A stretch of 64,000 nt of DNA from Macrothele yani (GCA_039090855.1 CM076999.1:116373072-116437071), one strand, 5' to 3'; counted from the first letter of the stretch, positions 1 to 9,054 are shown. Program-made: numbers and translations. The notes: generated from the letters alone by a model not told the origin.

Positions 1-233
1 CGGCTCTCTTTTGGGAAGGGGGAGATGTGACGTGCCTGCACCAGAGTTGAGACGGGCTCGGGCTGCGTAATTCTTACTGGAGTTCAGGCTCTTGCTCTGA
101 GAGAGGGAGAGAATTTTCTTCCTTTTTCTTTTAATGTGATTTTGTACGATTTAGCACACGAGACTTTTTTACAATTTCCAGTTGTTAAAGAGAATTCTTC
201 GACAACTGGGTCTAGAAGGGGAGTAGGAATTCG

Positions 234-390
234 GCAGAGCCAGGGCCGGCTGGACCATAGGGGCCACCGGGGCGGTCGTCCCGGGCCCTGCGATTTTAGG
301 GGGCCCAGCAGTTTAGAAAACAAAATAATTTTCGGTAAAAAAAATTTAACTACATTTTTTTTTGTAACTTTTGGGGCGCAAGGCCCTTAA
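234..390 (+). mobile_element. hAT-like fragment nested in the larger hAT element
   Basis: It starts with CAGGGCCGGC, a common hAT terminal sequence. A GGGCCCTGCGATTTTAGGGG segment follows, then an A/T-rich stretch and GGGGCGCAAGGCCC. No matching right end or TSD was found, so its extent is uncertain. Confidence 0.4.
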
Positions 391-971
391 AATATTTTTT
401 TGAAGTTTTTTGTTTGTTTCCAATCTCCCCATTTTTTGAATACGTTATCCCCCTATTCGTCGTACGGACACTGAGATTTGCAGATTCGAAATGATTTTTG
501 TAACCACCTTAATCTTTTCCGCATTCATGAAATGGCAAATTAAATTTCATCATTTTGTGGTCCCCCTACTTTTATATATCCAACAATTTGTGTGAAAACC
601 TGATACTTAAATAAAAAGAACAATTTCCGAGTTACTTTCATCTACATATGGAGGCCACTTTTCCAACATTTCAAGAAATTAAAGAAAAAAAAAGGCAGCT
701 TTCATATATGAGCGCGTATAAAAGTTTAGAATGTCACTAATTTGTCAGTTACTCCACTGTGCATTAAAAATCAATCACTAAACATGTATCAGGGGAAAAA
801 ACTGTTCATACCAATTTATTTTAGAGGGATCCTTATTATATTTCCTATACAAAAATATTCGCTAAGCAGGTATCTCTTTATCATTTTGTGAATAAGCTGT
901 TATAAGAGTCACAATGCAACCTAAACCTCTTCTCCCGGGAAAGAAAATCGTAGATTTTAACACTTTTTACT

Positions 972-1197
972 TTCTCTCTCTCTCTCTTTCTCTATCTCTC
1001 TCTCCCTCTCTTTTTCTCTCTTTCTCTATCTCTCTTCCCCCATCTCTCTCTCTTTCTTTCTATCTTTCTCTATCTCTTTCCCTCTCCCTTTTACTCTCTT
1101 TCTCTATCTCTTTTCCTCTCTGTCTCTCTCTCTTCCCTCCTCTCTCTATTTCTCTTTCTCTCTCTTTCTCTTTTCTCTCTCTCTGTCTCTCTCTCTG
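972..1197 (+). repeat. TC-rich low-complexity tract
   Basis: Imperfect (TC)n/(TTTC)n microsatellite of about 225 bp. Serine/leucine-rich open frames across it are artefacts of composition. Confidence 0.95.
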
Positions 1198-1982
1198 AAC
1201 TTTCAGTCCGTATTATGGTCTTTTTCTTAAGCTTAAAGCAAATACTTCTTTGAGATAATCGTTTTGACTTTACGGTAGTGTTCTTCCTGACAAACGATAA
1301 TTTTCAGAAACGACTTTATTAAAATATGAGATTTATTTTTTAGTGCCCACAATGAAATTTTGCTCTGCGCCCAGCAATAAAATTTCGCCCAGTGCCCCGC
1401 AAGAACTCCATCCGGGCCAGGGCTATTCATTCCGGGCTTGGGTAACAAAATTCCATAGGCTGTGAATTACAGGATTTCTGCGAAGGAAAAGTTTCTTTAA
1501 GAATTGTAGACAGTAGATAGCAAGCTGACGAAATTTTGCTCCCTACCTCAAAGGGAAGCTCCCTGCTAAATCTATTGAGCAACGTACGATGTAGATTGTT
1601 GTGCCTCCCGAGTTTTCCTGATACCCCCCCCCCTCCAGAAACATTTCAGGAAGAAATGAATGGTCAAAGAAACTATAGAAATAGATAGACATCTCTTTCC
1701 CATTCGACAGTTCAGAAAGACATCGGTTAATTGCACGGGTAGGAAAGACTGGAAGTCTGGAAGAGAAGACTTTTATTTTTTTTTTTTAATGCCTAAACAG
1801 ATTAATCATAGTTTTCGGGCTCGTTCGGACCCGGGCTCTATCTTGCAACATAACATTCGGGCTCGGGCTGACATACTTCGGGCTCGGATGGGCTAGGAGC
1901 TCTTAAAATTGAGCCCGAACTCCGCTCTGGCCTGCACCGCAGGACGCACATGAGAAAAAGACAGATAGCAATGAGAGCACAT

Positions 1983-2053
1983 GTCCGTGTAACTCAGTTG
2001 GGGGAGCAACTTACTCCGGAGTGAGGGGACCTGGTTCAATGTCCGGCGCGGAC
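1983..2053 (+). other. tRNA-like cloverleaf inside the TRIM LTR
   Basis: The acceptor strands GTCCGTG (1983-1989) and CGCGGAC (2047-2053) pair with one wobble. The middle stem is CTTACT/AGTGAG around CCGG. A box-B-like GGTTCAATGTCC follows. Compared with the TRIM at 7,869, several stem positions differ on both strands and still pair. It is part of the LTR and is not proposed as a working tRNA gene. Confidence 0.6.
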
Positions 2054-2307
2054 AAGCTTGTACGTTATGCAAATCTATTTGATGGACATTTTGAACACCA
2101 GATAGATATTTTTAACAAATCGGTCTGGTCCACGCCATGGATATTTTGTTCCGTTAGGAAGGCTTTTGAGCATGTTTAATTGTTGGAACAGACATGTCCA
2201 AAATGCAGTACAACAAAAAGGGTTTTTTAGAAATTCTAGCGAAACAGCAGAAATATTTTAGGAGAAAAAAACAACAACTGAAAATCCGAACACAAGTAGC
2301 AACCATA

Positions 2308-3193
2308 AATAATCCACGTACCACTACTAGAGCTGATCGGCTATCGTAGGCTGTGGCTCCCAGACCATAATGCCTACAGTGAGGGTGGTGTGGCGCTCGA
2401 TAGCGAAGGTGGGATTATGCTGTTGATCCGGGGACTCCACACCCGGACACAATGATCATCTCTACCCAAAACGAAGCGGGACTCATCGCTAAACACCATA
2501 TGTCGCCAGTCTGTGGCGTTCCACGTCGCTCTGGCCTGGCACCACTGCAAACGGAGCCGGCGATGTTCTGGTGTTAATGGCAGCACACGTAAGGGACGAT
2601 GGGGTCGCAGATTCGCTTCCGCGAGGCGTCGAGAAATGGTTCATGTGCACATAGGAGCAGCTACATCTGCCTGTATAGTGGACCGGGTCCCCGTGGGATC
2701 CGGTCGTGCCTGGCGCACGATCCGTCGATCCTCTCTACCGGTGGTCCTCCTGGTCCGTCCAGAGCCGCTCCGCCGTGTGGTAGTCCCGTCACGTGTCCAC
2801 TGCTCCTAACACAGTCGGACGGTATGGTCAGAACGATCCACGTAACGGGCTATACGGCGCGCTGACCAACCTGCAGTTTTCAGCTCGATGATCAGACCTC
2901 TCTCAAAGTCTGTACGCTGTGTAAATCGACGTCTCTGGCGTCTACCCGGCATTTTTGTCACTCTGTACTCCTGCTTGCGTCGACCGGTGCTTTTCACTTT
3001 CATGGGGCATCGACTACACGCCGGTTTATAAGGCTGCCGGTTCGTGCTTGCAGCGCTACCACAGGGTGTGCGGTCATGCGCAATCGCACCAAATGGGGAT
3101 TATTTGCATACCAGCACGCACTCTAGCTATTTCAAAGTTTCGCGGTTGTAGCATGTTTTCTTCTAGGTGCGCAAATTTTATTGTCCGTGAGTG
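2308..3193 (-). pseudogene. Tc1-like transposase remnant (family A), truncated element
   Basis: On the minus strand the N-terminal helix-turn-helix region reads ...DFERGLIIELKTAGWSARRI (near 2,910). Downstream, in another frame, is HMVFSDESRFVLG (near 2,480), the first catalytic Asp of a DDE transposase. At least one frameshift separates them. The element end at 3,166-3,193 matches the TIR of the complete family A copy at 48,003-49,357. The opposite end is missing: homology starts abruptly near 2,308, inside the gene. A dead, truncated copy. Confidence 0.85.
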
Positions 3194-3249
3194 TATGTTT
3201 TTACCAAATATCATCCAATTACTGTAATTACTCACACGATGTTATTAAT

Positions 3250-3367
3250 AAAAACTTGAGTAAAGTAGCGAGTGGGACTCCCTGTATATAAAACTTGGGT
3301 AAAGTACAGAGTGGGACTCCCTGTATATAAAACTTGAGTAAAGTAGCGAGTGGGACTCCCTGTATAT
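3250..3367 (+). repeat. Three tandem 40-bp repeats
   Basis: Three copies of a unit beginning AAAACTTGAGTAAAGTAG and ending in GGGACTCCCTGTATAT, about 40 bp apart, with few differences. Confidence 0.9.
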
Positions 3368-3708
3368 TGCTCCGAGGAAAGTTACTGATGTTTCATCCGA
3401 AAAGTTGATAACTGAGTGAGAATGAAGATCTTCCCATAATTGTCTTATGAATCCCGTGAAGGCGTACGAATAAATGAAATAAAAAAAAATAAAGCAAAAT
3501 TAAATGTAGCTTTTTCTCCTACATGGAACCGATAGGATATTTTTTTTTTTTTTTTTAATTTTCCTGAAAGGAGAACAGGAAAACTTCTTTACGCAATATC
3601 CTATTCCAATAAACAACTGGCTTCCAAATTTTGATCTAAGCCGTATTTTTTTTTTTTCAGTATCACAACAGTTCATTGGATTTTCATGGAATTTTTATAT
3701 ATCGAGGG
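3368..3708. other. No gene seen; A- and T-rich tracts
   Basis: AT-rich sequence with poly-A and poly-T runs (for example near 3,481, 3,541 and 3,648). I recognise no coding or repeat family here. Confidence 0.5.
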
Positions 3709-3822
3709 ACCAAATTATTATAACCACCTCGTTAGTACATTGTTGGGCCACCTTTTGCCCTTAAGACAGCTTGAATTCGCCTTGGTATGGACCTATTAAA
3801 CGTCGGGAAGTGGCTTGGGGTA
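3709..3822 (-). mobile_element. Tc1-like element end fragment
   Basis: GGGACCAAATTATTATAACC followed by GGGCCACCTTTTGCCC and GAATTCGCCTTGGTATGGAC resembles the terminal/3' untranslated part of Tc1-like elements (compare GGGACCACCTTTGGCATTC near 12,222). The SINE at 3,829 interrupts or truncates it. No coding part remains. Confidence 0.5.
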
Positions 3823-3828
3823 TATTAG

Positions 3829-4085
3829 GGGTCGCGGGTGGCCTAGTGGGCAACGTTCGTGATTGCCGCGGAAAGGACCTCAGGTTCGGTCCCAGGCAGG
3901 TACGAACGCTCGATCCACTTAATATCCGCCGTGCGTCGGATGGGCACGTTATGCCATCGGACCCCTGGTACTTGCTCCCCGGTAATAAAAAGGGCGTCTT
4001 CCTCCCCCTTTGTACTTCGCTTCCGTGTCACTTTCCTACCGGGCACTCTAGCCCAAATCTCCTAGCTTCCTATTTCTAAGGGTTG
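3829..4085 (+). mobile_element. tRNA-derived SINE (family 2)
   Basis: The 5' end reads GTCGCGGGTGGCCTAGTGGG, with a pol III box-A-like TGGCCTAGTGG. About 50 bp on is AGGTTCGGTCCC, box-B-like. The head is followed by a non-tRNA body ending near 4,085. A minus-strand relative lies at 9,055-9,170, sharing GGCAGGTACGAACGCTCGAT. SINEs of this kind depend on a LINE's enzymes for mobility; the partner is unknown. Confidence 0.75.
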
Positions 4086-4246
4086 TTTAAGAATTGGGGT
4101 GAGTGTATGTGAGTTTATTTCTGAATTTCATGACGAAATTGATGTGTTAATCTGAACCAGCCCGAAGGTACAGTGTCAAAATTTGTGAATAACATTTCAA
4201 TAATTCATACAGCGGAATCCAGAGAGTGAAGACGTATACAGTTTCA

Positions 4247-4284
4247 AATAACACACACACACACACACACACATACACACATAT
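4247..4284 (+). repeat. (CA)n microsatellite
   Basis: About 19 CA dinucleotides with one or two interruptions. Confidence 0.95.
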
Positions 4285-4799
4285 AGGTATGCATTTGTAT
4301 CATTGAATCTAACAAGAAATTTTAAAGTTACCTGGTCGGTGGGCACATAGTCATCCTCCCGAATAAAGTCTAATTTGTCCAAAAAGCTGCAAAAAGAATT
4401 AAATCTGAATTTATTATAGGTATATGTAAATTCGTAGGATGATCAAAAATTGAGGTCAAAATATTTGTATTTGATACGAGTGTATTTAATACTTTGAATG
4501 GAATATGCAAAATAAACCGTGTATTCATGTATTGTTTTCAAACATAGTCAGCAAACACATTGTGAAAACACAACTTTGTCCGCGACGACATTGAATCCGT
4601 GTCCTTTCTCTCCGGAGTAAGTCGCTCTTGCAAATGAGATACGCGAACAGAATGTCTCGCTGCAGATTTGTTGTCTTGACACATGTTTTCACCTCTGTAG
4701 TACGTCACAACATTCAGGCACTTTTCCCTGTGTGTTATGGTCGTCTTTATTTATTCTCTCCGTATGGAATTCATGTACAGCAGTTTTTATTTTTTGATT
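4285..4799. other. No gene seen
   Basis: AT-rich unique-looking sequence. The short open frames show no recognisable domain or codon signature. Confidence 0.5.
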
Positions 4800-5640
4800 T
4801 GTGGCGTCCTTTCCGGCGAGCTTTCAACAGTGGAATGAGACCAAAATTGCCAGTAGCGAGACTTCATTACTTTAGTTTGTGCCGTGGCGACCTTTCAACA
4901 GAAAGAAGTGAAAATCGCTAGATGCAAGACTTCATTTCTTCAGTTCGTGTTGTGGCGATCTTTCACCAGTAGAAAGAGGTGAAAATCGCGGGACGCAAGA
5001 CTTTGTTCCTTCAGTTCGTGTTGTGGCGATCTTTCACCAGTAGAAAGAGGTGAAAATCGCTGGACGCAAGGCTTCGTTCCTTCAATTTGTGTTGTGGCGA
5101 TCTTTCACCAGTAGAAAGAGGTGAAAATCGTTGGACGCAAGGCTTCGTTCCTTCAATTTGTGTTGTGGCGATCTTTCACCAGTAGAAAGAGGTGAAAATC
5201 GCTGGACGCAAGGATTCGTTCCTTCAATTTGTGTTGTGGCGATCTTTCACCAGTAGAAAGAGGTGAAAATCGCTTGAAGCAAGACTTGTTGTGGCCAGTA
5301 GCGGCGGAAGCGCCCGGGCTGGCAGGGCCCGGGCCCGGTCAAAAATTTCAACAATTTCATCCAAGATTTTTATTTTTATAACTTTTTTTTTGGCATATGT
5401 GCGATTGTTGTGATGTGCCTTAGAAAGTTCCTCTAGGTATATGGTTGGGTGGTTCTAATTCCCAACAAAGCTCCTTAGGCATTGTTTTTCTTCTGTTTGT
5501 TCCGGGAAGCGGGAAGGTAGAGGGTGCACCACGATTCGAAATTTCGGGCCCGGTCAACGAACTTCACTTTCCGCCGCTCCTGGTTGTGGCGATCTCTCAG
5601 CAGTGGAAAGAGATAAAAATCTCTCCAAAGTTCTGTGTGC
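4800..5640 (+). repeat. 71-bp tandem array, interrupted by a hAT MITE
   Basis: The unit contains TGTGGCGATCTTTCACCAGT and recurs at 4951, 5022, 5093, 5164 and 5235, exactly 71 bp apart. Degenerate units lie upstream from about 4,800. The array is split at 5,296 by a MITE and one more degenerate unit follows at 5,583-5,640. Confidence 0.9.
5296..5582. mobile_element. hAT MITE with perfect 8-bp TSD
   Basis: The ends are CAGTAGCGGCGGAA and, inverted at the right, CAGGAGCGGCGGAA. The exact TSD GTTGTGGC lies at 5288-5295 and 5583-5590. The 287-bp length and lack of coding sequence make it a non-autonomous MITE. GGGCCCGGGCCCGGTC motifs lie near both ends. Confidence 0.92.
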
Positions 5641-5663
5641 GAATTCGTATTGCCATTCACAAC

Positions 5664-5780
5664 TATATTAGGTTGTAATGCTGTCTAAAACACGATAAAA
5701 CTTCTTTAAAACCACAACACAGTGTGTTGTGGTTTTAATGAAGTTTTATCGTGCTTTAGACAGCATTACAACCTAATATA
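5664..5780. mobile_element. Palindromic snap-back MITE (117 bp)
   Basis: Two roughly 58-bp arms, nearly perfect reverse complements, meet with almost no loop at ACACAGTGTGT. The outer ends are TATATTAGGTTG and CAACCTAATATA, with TA at the edges as for Tc1/mariner-type MITEs. The family is not identified. Confidence 0.75.
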
Positions 5781-5859
5781 TTTGAGATAAAAATCACTAG
5801 ATACAAAACTTCTTTTCCTCAATTCGTGTGCGGTATTGATTTTTGTTGAGGAGCTATCC

Positions 5860-6432
5860 ATTGAGATTGCCCTGTAGGTTACACTACCCCAGTTAGCAGC
5901 ACATTACCCAGCAACATGTTGACGCAACGTTGCAAATTCCTACATTCCTCATAAGCCCTAATAAAAATAAGATATAGATGAACAGCAAAATGCGAAACTT
6001 TCTTTGCCGACAGAAATTGAATGACACCGCGGACCTCCTCACGAAGTCAATGTTCCAGTCAATCACCATTTTGAATTGGCTCAAAACAGCTACAATGTGC
6101 GCATTCGTCTTCGGGATACCAAGTGTTGCCATTCGAATGCTGTTGGATGCTAGCTTCCTTTGCTCGTTTCTTTTATTTTCATTGAACACCTGCTGCAAGT
6201 TTGTTTACATTTGCGAGTTTCAGTTGCACCGACGCAGCCAGCCAGCGGTGCGCTGCAAAGAATTATGGGAACACGACCCTGGACAATTGTGAGGAGATGG
6301 CGTCCTTTCGATGTGTGTGTTAACACGTAATTTGTTGTTCTTACAAAAGTGCTCTAAAAGAGTACAGAAATTATGATGCTAAAAGGACTACCGCTGGAAT
6401 AAACTGTGTTTGTATGAACTCCCAAAGGGATA
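5860..6432. other. No gene seen
   Basis: Two short open frames overlap on opposite strands (5,893-6,292). Neither shows a domain, and mutual overlap argues against both. No repeat family recognised. Confidence 0.45.
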
Positions 6433-7641
6433 TACACTGCAGAGCAATTGAATTAGAGTCAGCTGGAGTTATGCAAATGTGGCGCTGTGGGCGGCCTGTA
6501 AACGGAAACGACATGACGTATGCAGCGATCCGACAATATAAGGAGTTATGTGACGGGAATCAGTAAAAGTCGGACGCAGTATGGGTAAGACGAAGGATCT
6601 AAGCGCATTTGATCGTGGGCAAATTGTCGGGGCCCGAAGAATGGGTCACTGCATCTCGGAATTCGTGCAGGCACTGAGATTTTCACGAGCCACTGTGTCA
6701 CGGGTGCACCGTGAGTACATCGAATCCCGTAAAACTATCCCTGCAAGGGCCAACTGCCGTGGACAACAGCGTGTGGATGAGCGGGGTCATCGTCGGCTAG
6801 CTCGCATTGTAACAGCGGATAGACGGGCCACACTGCAAGAAATCACTCGGCAATTTAACGCTGGTGCACAAAAACGTGTAAGCAGCCACACCATTCAGAA
6901 CCATCTCCTCGCTATGGGGTACAGAAGCCACCGTCCCACGAGGGTACCGCTGCTGACTGCACACCACAAGGTGCAAAGATTAGCATGGGCGCAGGAAGAT
7001 CTCCACTGGGCCCTAAACATGTGGAAAAATGTTGCCTGGACTGATGAGTCGAGATTCACGTTGGTACATGCGGATGGCAGGATACGAGTACGGCGCAAAC
7101 CACATGAAGCGATGGATCCTTCTTGCCAGCAGGGTACTCTTCAAGCTGGTGGGGGTGGCATTCTCGTCTGGAGATTGAAATGGGACACCTGGTACGTGTG
7201 ACATCGTCCCTCACAGGTCAACGTTCCCGGGATATCCTGGACGACCATTTGTTCCCGTTTGTGCATCTTCAACATCCCACTGGGGACCTCATCACGCAAC
7301 AAGACAATGCACCGTGCCATTGCTCCCGAACTGTATCCGAATGATTGGATGAACACTCCACCGACGTGACCTCGCTTCCTTGGCCAGCTAGGTCATCTGA
7401 CCTCAATTCCACCGAGCACATCTGGGATGCCATCAAGAGAGATGTTCGAGGCTCTGATCCCCTCCATCAAATCTTCGTGAACTGTGGGAGCTTGTTCAGG
7501 GGTCGTGGATCCGTATGGCTTCCCAACGCTTCCGGTGTCTTGTCGAGTCCATGCCGAGATGAATCGCCGCCGTCATCAGAGCGAAAGGTGGTGCTACACG
7601 TTACTAGACAGGTTTCTCTAATTCAGGTGCTCTTCAGTGCA
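6433..7641 (+). mobile_element. Tc1-like element (family B), complete but inactive
   Basis: The ends are CACTGCAGAGCAATTGAATT (from 6435) and, inverted at the right, CACTGAAGAGCACCTGAATT. The left flank is TA; the right flank is CA followed by TA, so the right TSD has decayed or is offset. It encloses a transposase pseudogene at 6,581-7,540. Confidence 0.8.
6581..7540 (+). pseudogene. Tc1-like transposase (family B), disabled
   Basis: The start ATG at 6581 opens MGKTKDLSAFDRGQIVGARR, the N-terminal helix-turn-helix region. NVAWTDESRF (near 7,035) holds the first catalytic Asp. The open frame ends at 7,201 after a frameshift near 7,180. The next segment carries TQQDNAPCH (second Asp), then an in-frame TGA at 7,342 in place of an expected Trp, then SSDLNSTEHIWDAI (third acidic residue, DD34E-type). 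A further frameshift follows. At least three lesions; it cannot make transposase. Confidence 0.9.
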
Positions 7642-7868
7642 TATCATGGTAAGACTGTTTAAAACAGACTAATTAGAAAGCAAAGTTCATTGTTGTTTAA
7701 TAATTCACTCATTCTTTGTTTAGTATATAACTGTGAACTTACATTAGCGTTTTAGTTGTGTGCTTAGTCAAGAATAAATACCGATAAATTTTCATTTTAG
7801 GAGTCTGTCGATTATGAACATAGTTACCGTTGCAAATCTTATCTTTTCTTAGTTTTTAACTTACACCA

Positions 7869-8031
7869 TGTGACGTACCTGCCAGCAGGACGCACACGAC
7901 ATAAAGGCACATAGCAATCAGAACAAATGTCTGCGTAGCTCAGTTGGTAGAGCGACTTGTTCCGGAATAAGCGGCCTCGGGTTCGAATCCCGGCGTAGAC
8001 CAAAAATGACGGAGAAATTTACTTCGTTATA
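7869..8031 (+). repeat. TRIM 5' LTR
   Basis: 163 bp, TGTGACGTACC...TTCGTTATA. It contains the tRNA-like segment at 7929-8000. If transcribed like other LTRs it should hold the promoter. Internal box-A-like (TAGCTCAGTTGG) and box-B-like (GGTTCGAATCC) motifs would fit RNA polymerase III instead of polymerase II; that is inference. Confidence 0.85.
7929..8000 (+). other. tRNA-like cloverleaf in 5' LTR
   Basis: The acceptor stem GTCTGCG/CGTAGAC has 7 pairs, one G-U. The D arm is GCTC...GAGC. The middle hairpin CTTGTT-CCGG-AATAAG does not make a standard 5-bp stem with a 7-nt loop. The T arm is CGGG-TTCGAAT-CCCG. The irregular anticodon arm argues against a decoding tRNA. Confidence 0.7.
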
Positions 8032-8032
8032 A

Positions 8033-8044
8033 TGGCGCCCGAAC
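8033..8044 (+). other. Primer-binding site (tRNA-Lys type)
   Basis: TGGCGCCCGAAC matches the classic retroviral/retrotransposon primer site complementary to the 3' end of a tRNA-Lys. Its position one base after the LTR is where such a site must be. The same 12 bases occur at 63,263-63,274. Confidence 0.8.
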
Positions 8045-8069
8045 TATCCGGATGACCCGACCGTTCAAA

Positions 8070-8108
8070 ATCTCGCAATGGTGTGATGTTATTTCCACAC
8101 CGCGAGAT
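8070..8108 (+). other. Conserved hairpin in TRIM internal region
   Basis: ATCTCGC pairs with GCGAGAT, and inside it GGTGTG pairs with CACACC. A second hairpin at about 8,141-8,165 repeats the same loop theme (GTGTGATGTT...ATTCCACAC). The first hairpin is also present in the copy at 63,098. Possible packaging or dimerisation signal (inference). Confidence 0.6.
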
Positions 8109-8268
8109 GGGAAAAATCAGAGAATCGCTTCGAAAAATAAAAATGTGTGATGTTGCATTCCACACACCAGATTTACTGGGAGTTCTCAAGTGCACGTTCT
8201 ACAGTGGATGGCTGCCTGCAACGATTCATGGTCACGGTTGACCCGTGGGCCATGCCCCGGCCCTCTTT

Positions 8269-8282
8269 GGGGGGGGGGGAGA
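8269..8282 (+). other. TRIM polypurine tract
   Basis: Eleven G followed by AGA immediately before the 3' LTR, the standard position for the plus-strand primer of reverse transcription. Confidence 0.85.
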
Positions 8283-8445
8283 TGTGACGTACCTGCCAGC
8301 AGGACGCACACGACATAAAGGCAGATAGGAATCAGAATAAACGTCTGCGTAGCTCAGTTGGTAGAGCGACTTGTTCCGGAATAAGGGGCCTCGGGTTCGA
8401 ATCCCGGCGTAGACCAAAAATGACGGAGAAATTTACTTCGTTATA
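8283..8445 (+). repeat. TRIM 3' LTR
   Basis: 163 bp, about 97 percent identical to the 5' LTR by eye. It contains a tRNA-like segment at 8343-8414 with the same acceptor and T-arm pairs. Few LTR differences suggest a fairly recent insertion. Confidence 0.85.
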
Positions 8446-8488
8446 ACCATCAGATGCATTATTACATAACTTGCTGTAATTCTTGTGC

Positions 8489-8757
8489 TACAAGTGGTCT
8501 AGAGGTTAGAGCAGCCGACTGTAATTCTGATGGTTTCTACTTCGAAACGTGGTGCTCTAGTGAGCCCTGAATATCACGGCAACTCGTAGAGCACATTAAG
8601 CCGACGAAACAGAGGTAAGTTCCTCTCGGTTAAAAATAAGGTCATTTCCTTAACCCCACTTTTCCTGCCTGCTGTGCTCTGCCCATGTCGTGAGTATCCT
8701 CTTAGTGTGTTGCAGTCCGCCTCGCCGTTCGTTCCTCTCTGATACCTGACACAAAGA
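8489..8757 (+). mobile_element. Probable tRNA-derived SINE (family 3)
   Basis: GTGGTCTAGAGGTTAGAGCA resembles a pol III box A of a tRNA head, and a weak box-B-like GGTTTCTACTTCGAAAC follows at the expected distance. A body of about 200 bp follows. Only one copy is in the window, so family status and ends are uncertain. Confidence 0.5.
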
Positions 8758-9054
8758 TACCTTCAGAATAAGGAAATTAGGTCTAAATCTTACATTATGA
8801 GCGAGAAAAAATTAGCCGTGAGTGAGTGAGTCATTGTATTTCTTAGAGCTGTGCTTGTGTAATGAATGATAAGCTTGGCAACTCTATATTTTGATCAGCC
8901 TTTGAATTCCAATATATTGTGTGAATTCTTTTATACAACTTATTTTACAAATAGCAGAATACAGGAAGAACACACGGAAGCGAGGCAGAAAGGGGGAGGA
9001 AGGCGCCCTTATTTACACTTTTGGGCGCGGGGGGGTACCCGGAGTCCGAAGACT
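8758..9054. other. No gene seen
   Basis: Unique-looking sequence with a GC-rich patch (8,990-9,045, GGCGCCC and GGGGGG runs) that could be a hAT-MITE remnant. No ends found. Confidence 0.4.

Larger units (their letters stand above)
42..1929 (-). mobile_element. hAT-type non-autonomous element (family 1) with 8-bp TSD
   Basis: The ends are CAGAGTTGAG (42) and, read from the right end on the minus strand, CAGAGCGGAG. An exact 8-bp TSD GCCTGCAC lies at 34-41 and 1930-1937. CAGAG-type ends and 8-bp TSDs are hAT hallmarks. Subterminal regions are rich in GGGCTCG/GAGCCCG motifs. No transposase reading frame is visible in the 1,888 bp. The minus orientation is arbitrary and was chosen to match the related copy at 23,652. 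It contains a second hAT-like fragment near 234 and a TC-rich tract at 972-1197. Confidence 0.85.
1..2069 (+). mobile_element. TRIM-like LTR element, 3' end only, split by a hAT element
   Basis: Positions 13-25 are a polypurine tract. The LTR starts at TGTGACGTGCC (26), runs to 41, and resumes at 1930 after a hAT insertion, ending near 2069 with ACGTTAT. The order of parts matches the complete copies at 7,869-8,445 and 63,098-63,883. The 5' part lies left of the window. The LTR is clearly more diverged than the other copies, so this is an older insertion. The boundary at 2069 is inferred by alignment with the TTCGTTATA end of the other LTRs. Confidence 0.75.
7869..8445 (+). mobile_element. 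Complete TRIM element with tRNA-like LTRs
   Basis: Two 163-bp direct terminal repeats (7869-8031 and 8283-8445, about 5 differences) flank a 251-bp internal region with no coding capacity. A 4-bp TSD, ACCA, lies at 7865-7868 and 8446-8449. A primer-binding site TGGCGCCCGAAC starts one base after the 5' LTR. A polypurine tract ends directly at the 3' LTR. This is the full architecture of a terminal-repeat retrotransposon in miniature, which must borrow proteins from an autonomous LTR element. Each LTR carries a tRNA-like sequence, which is unusual. A second complete copy is at 63,098. Confidence 0.88.

Noticed and set aside
5893..6292. Two opposite-strand open frames of about 100 codons
   Set aside because: They overlap on opposite strands, lack domains, and have no start or splice context that I can support.
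7929..8000. Functional tRNA gene
   Set aside because: The anticodon arm does not fold into a standard stem and 7-base loop, and every instance lies at the same offset within an LTR of a mobile element.
7869..8445. Two independent tRNA-SINE insertions in tandem
   Set aside because: The primer-binding site, polypurine tract, identical LTR limits and flanking 4-bp TSDs in two separate loci fit one LTR-type element better.
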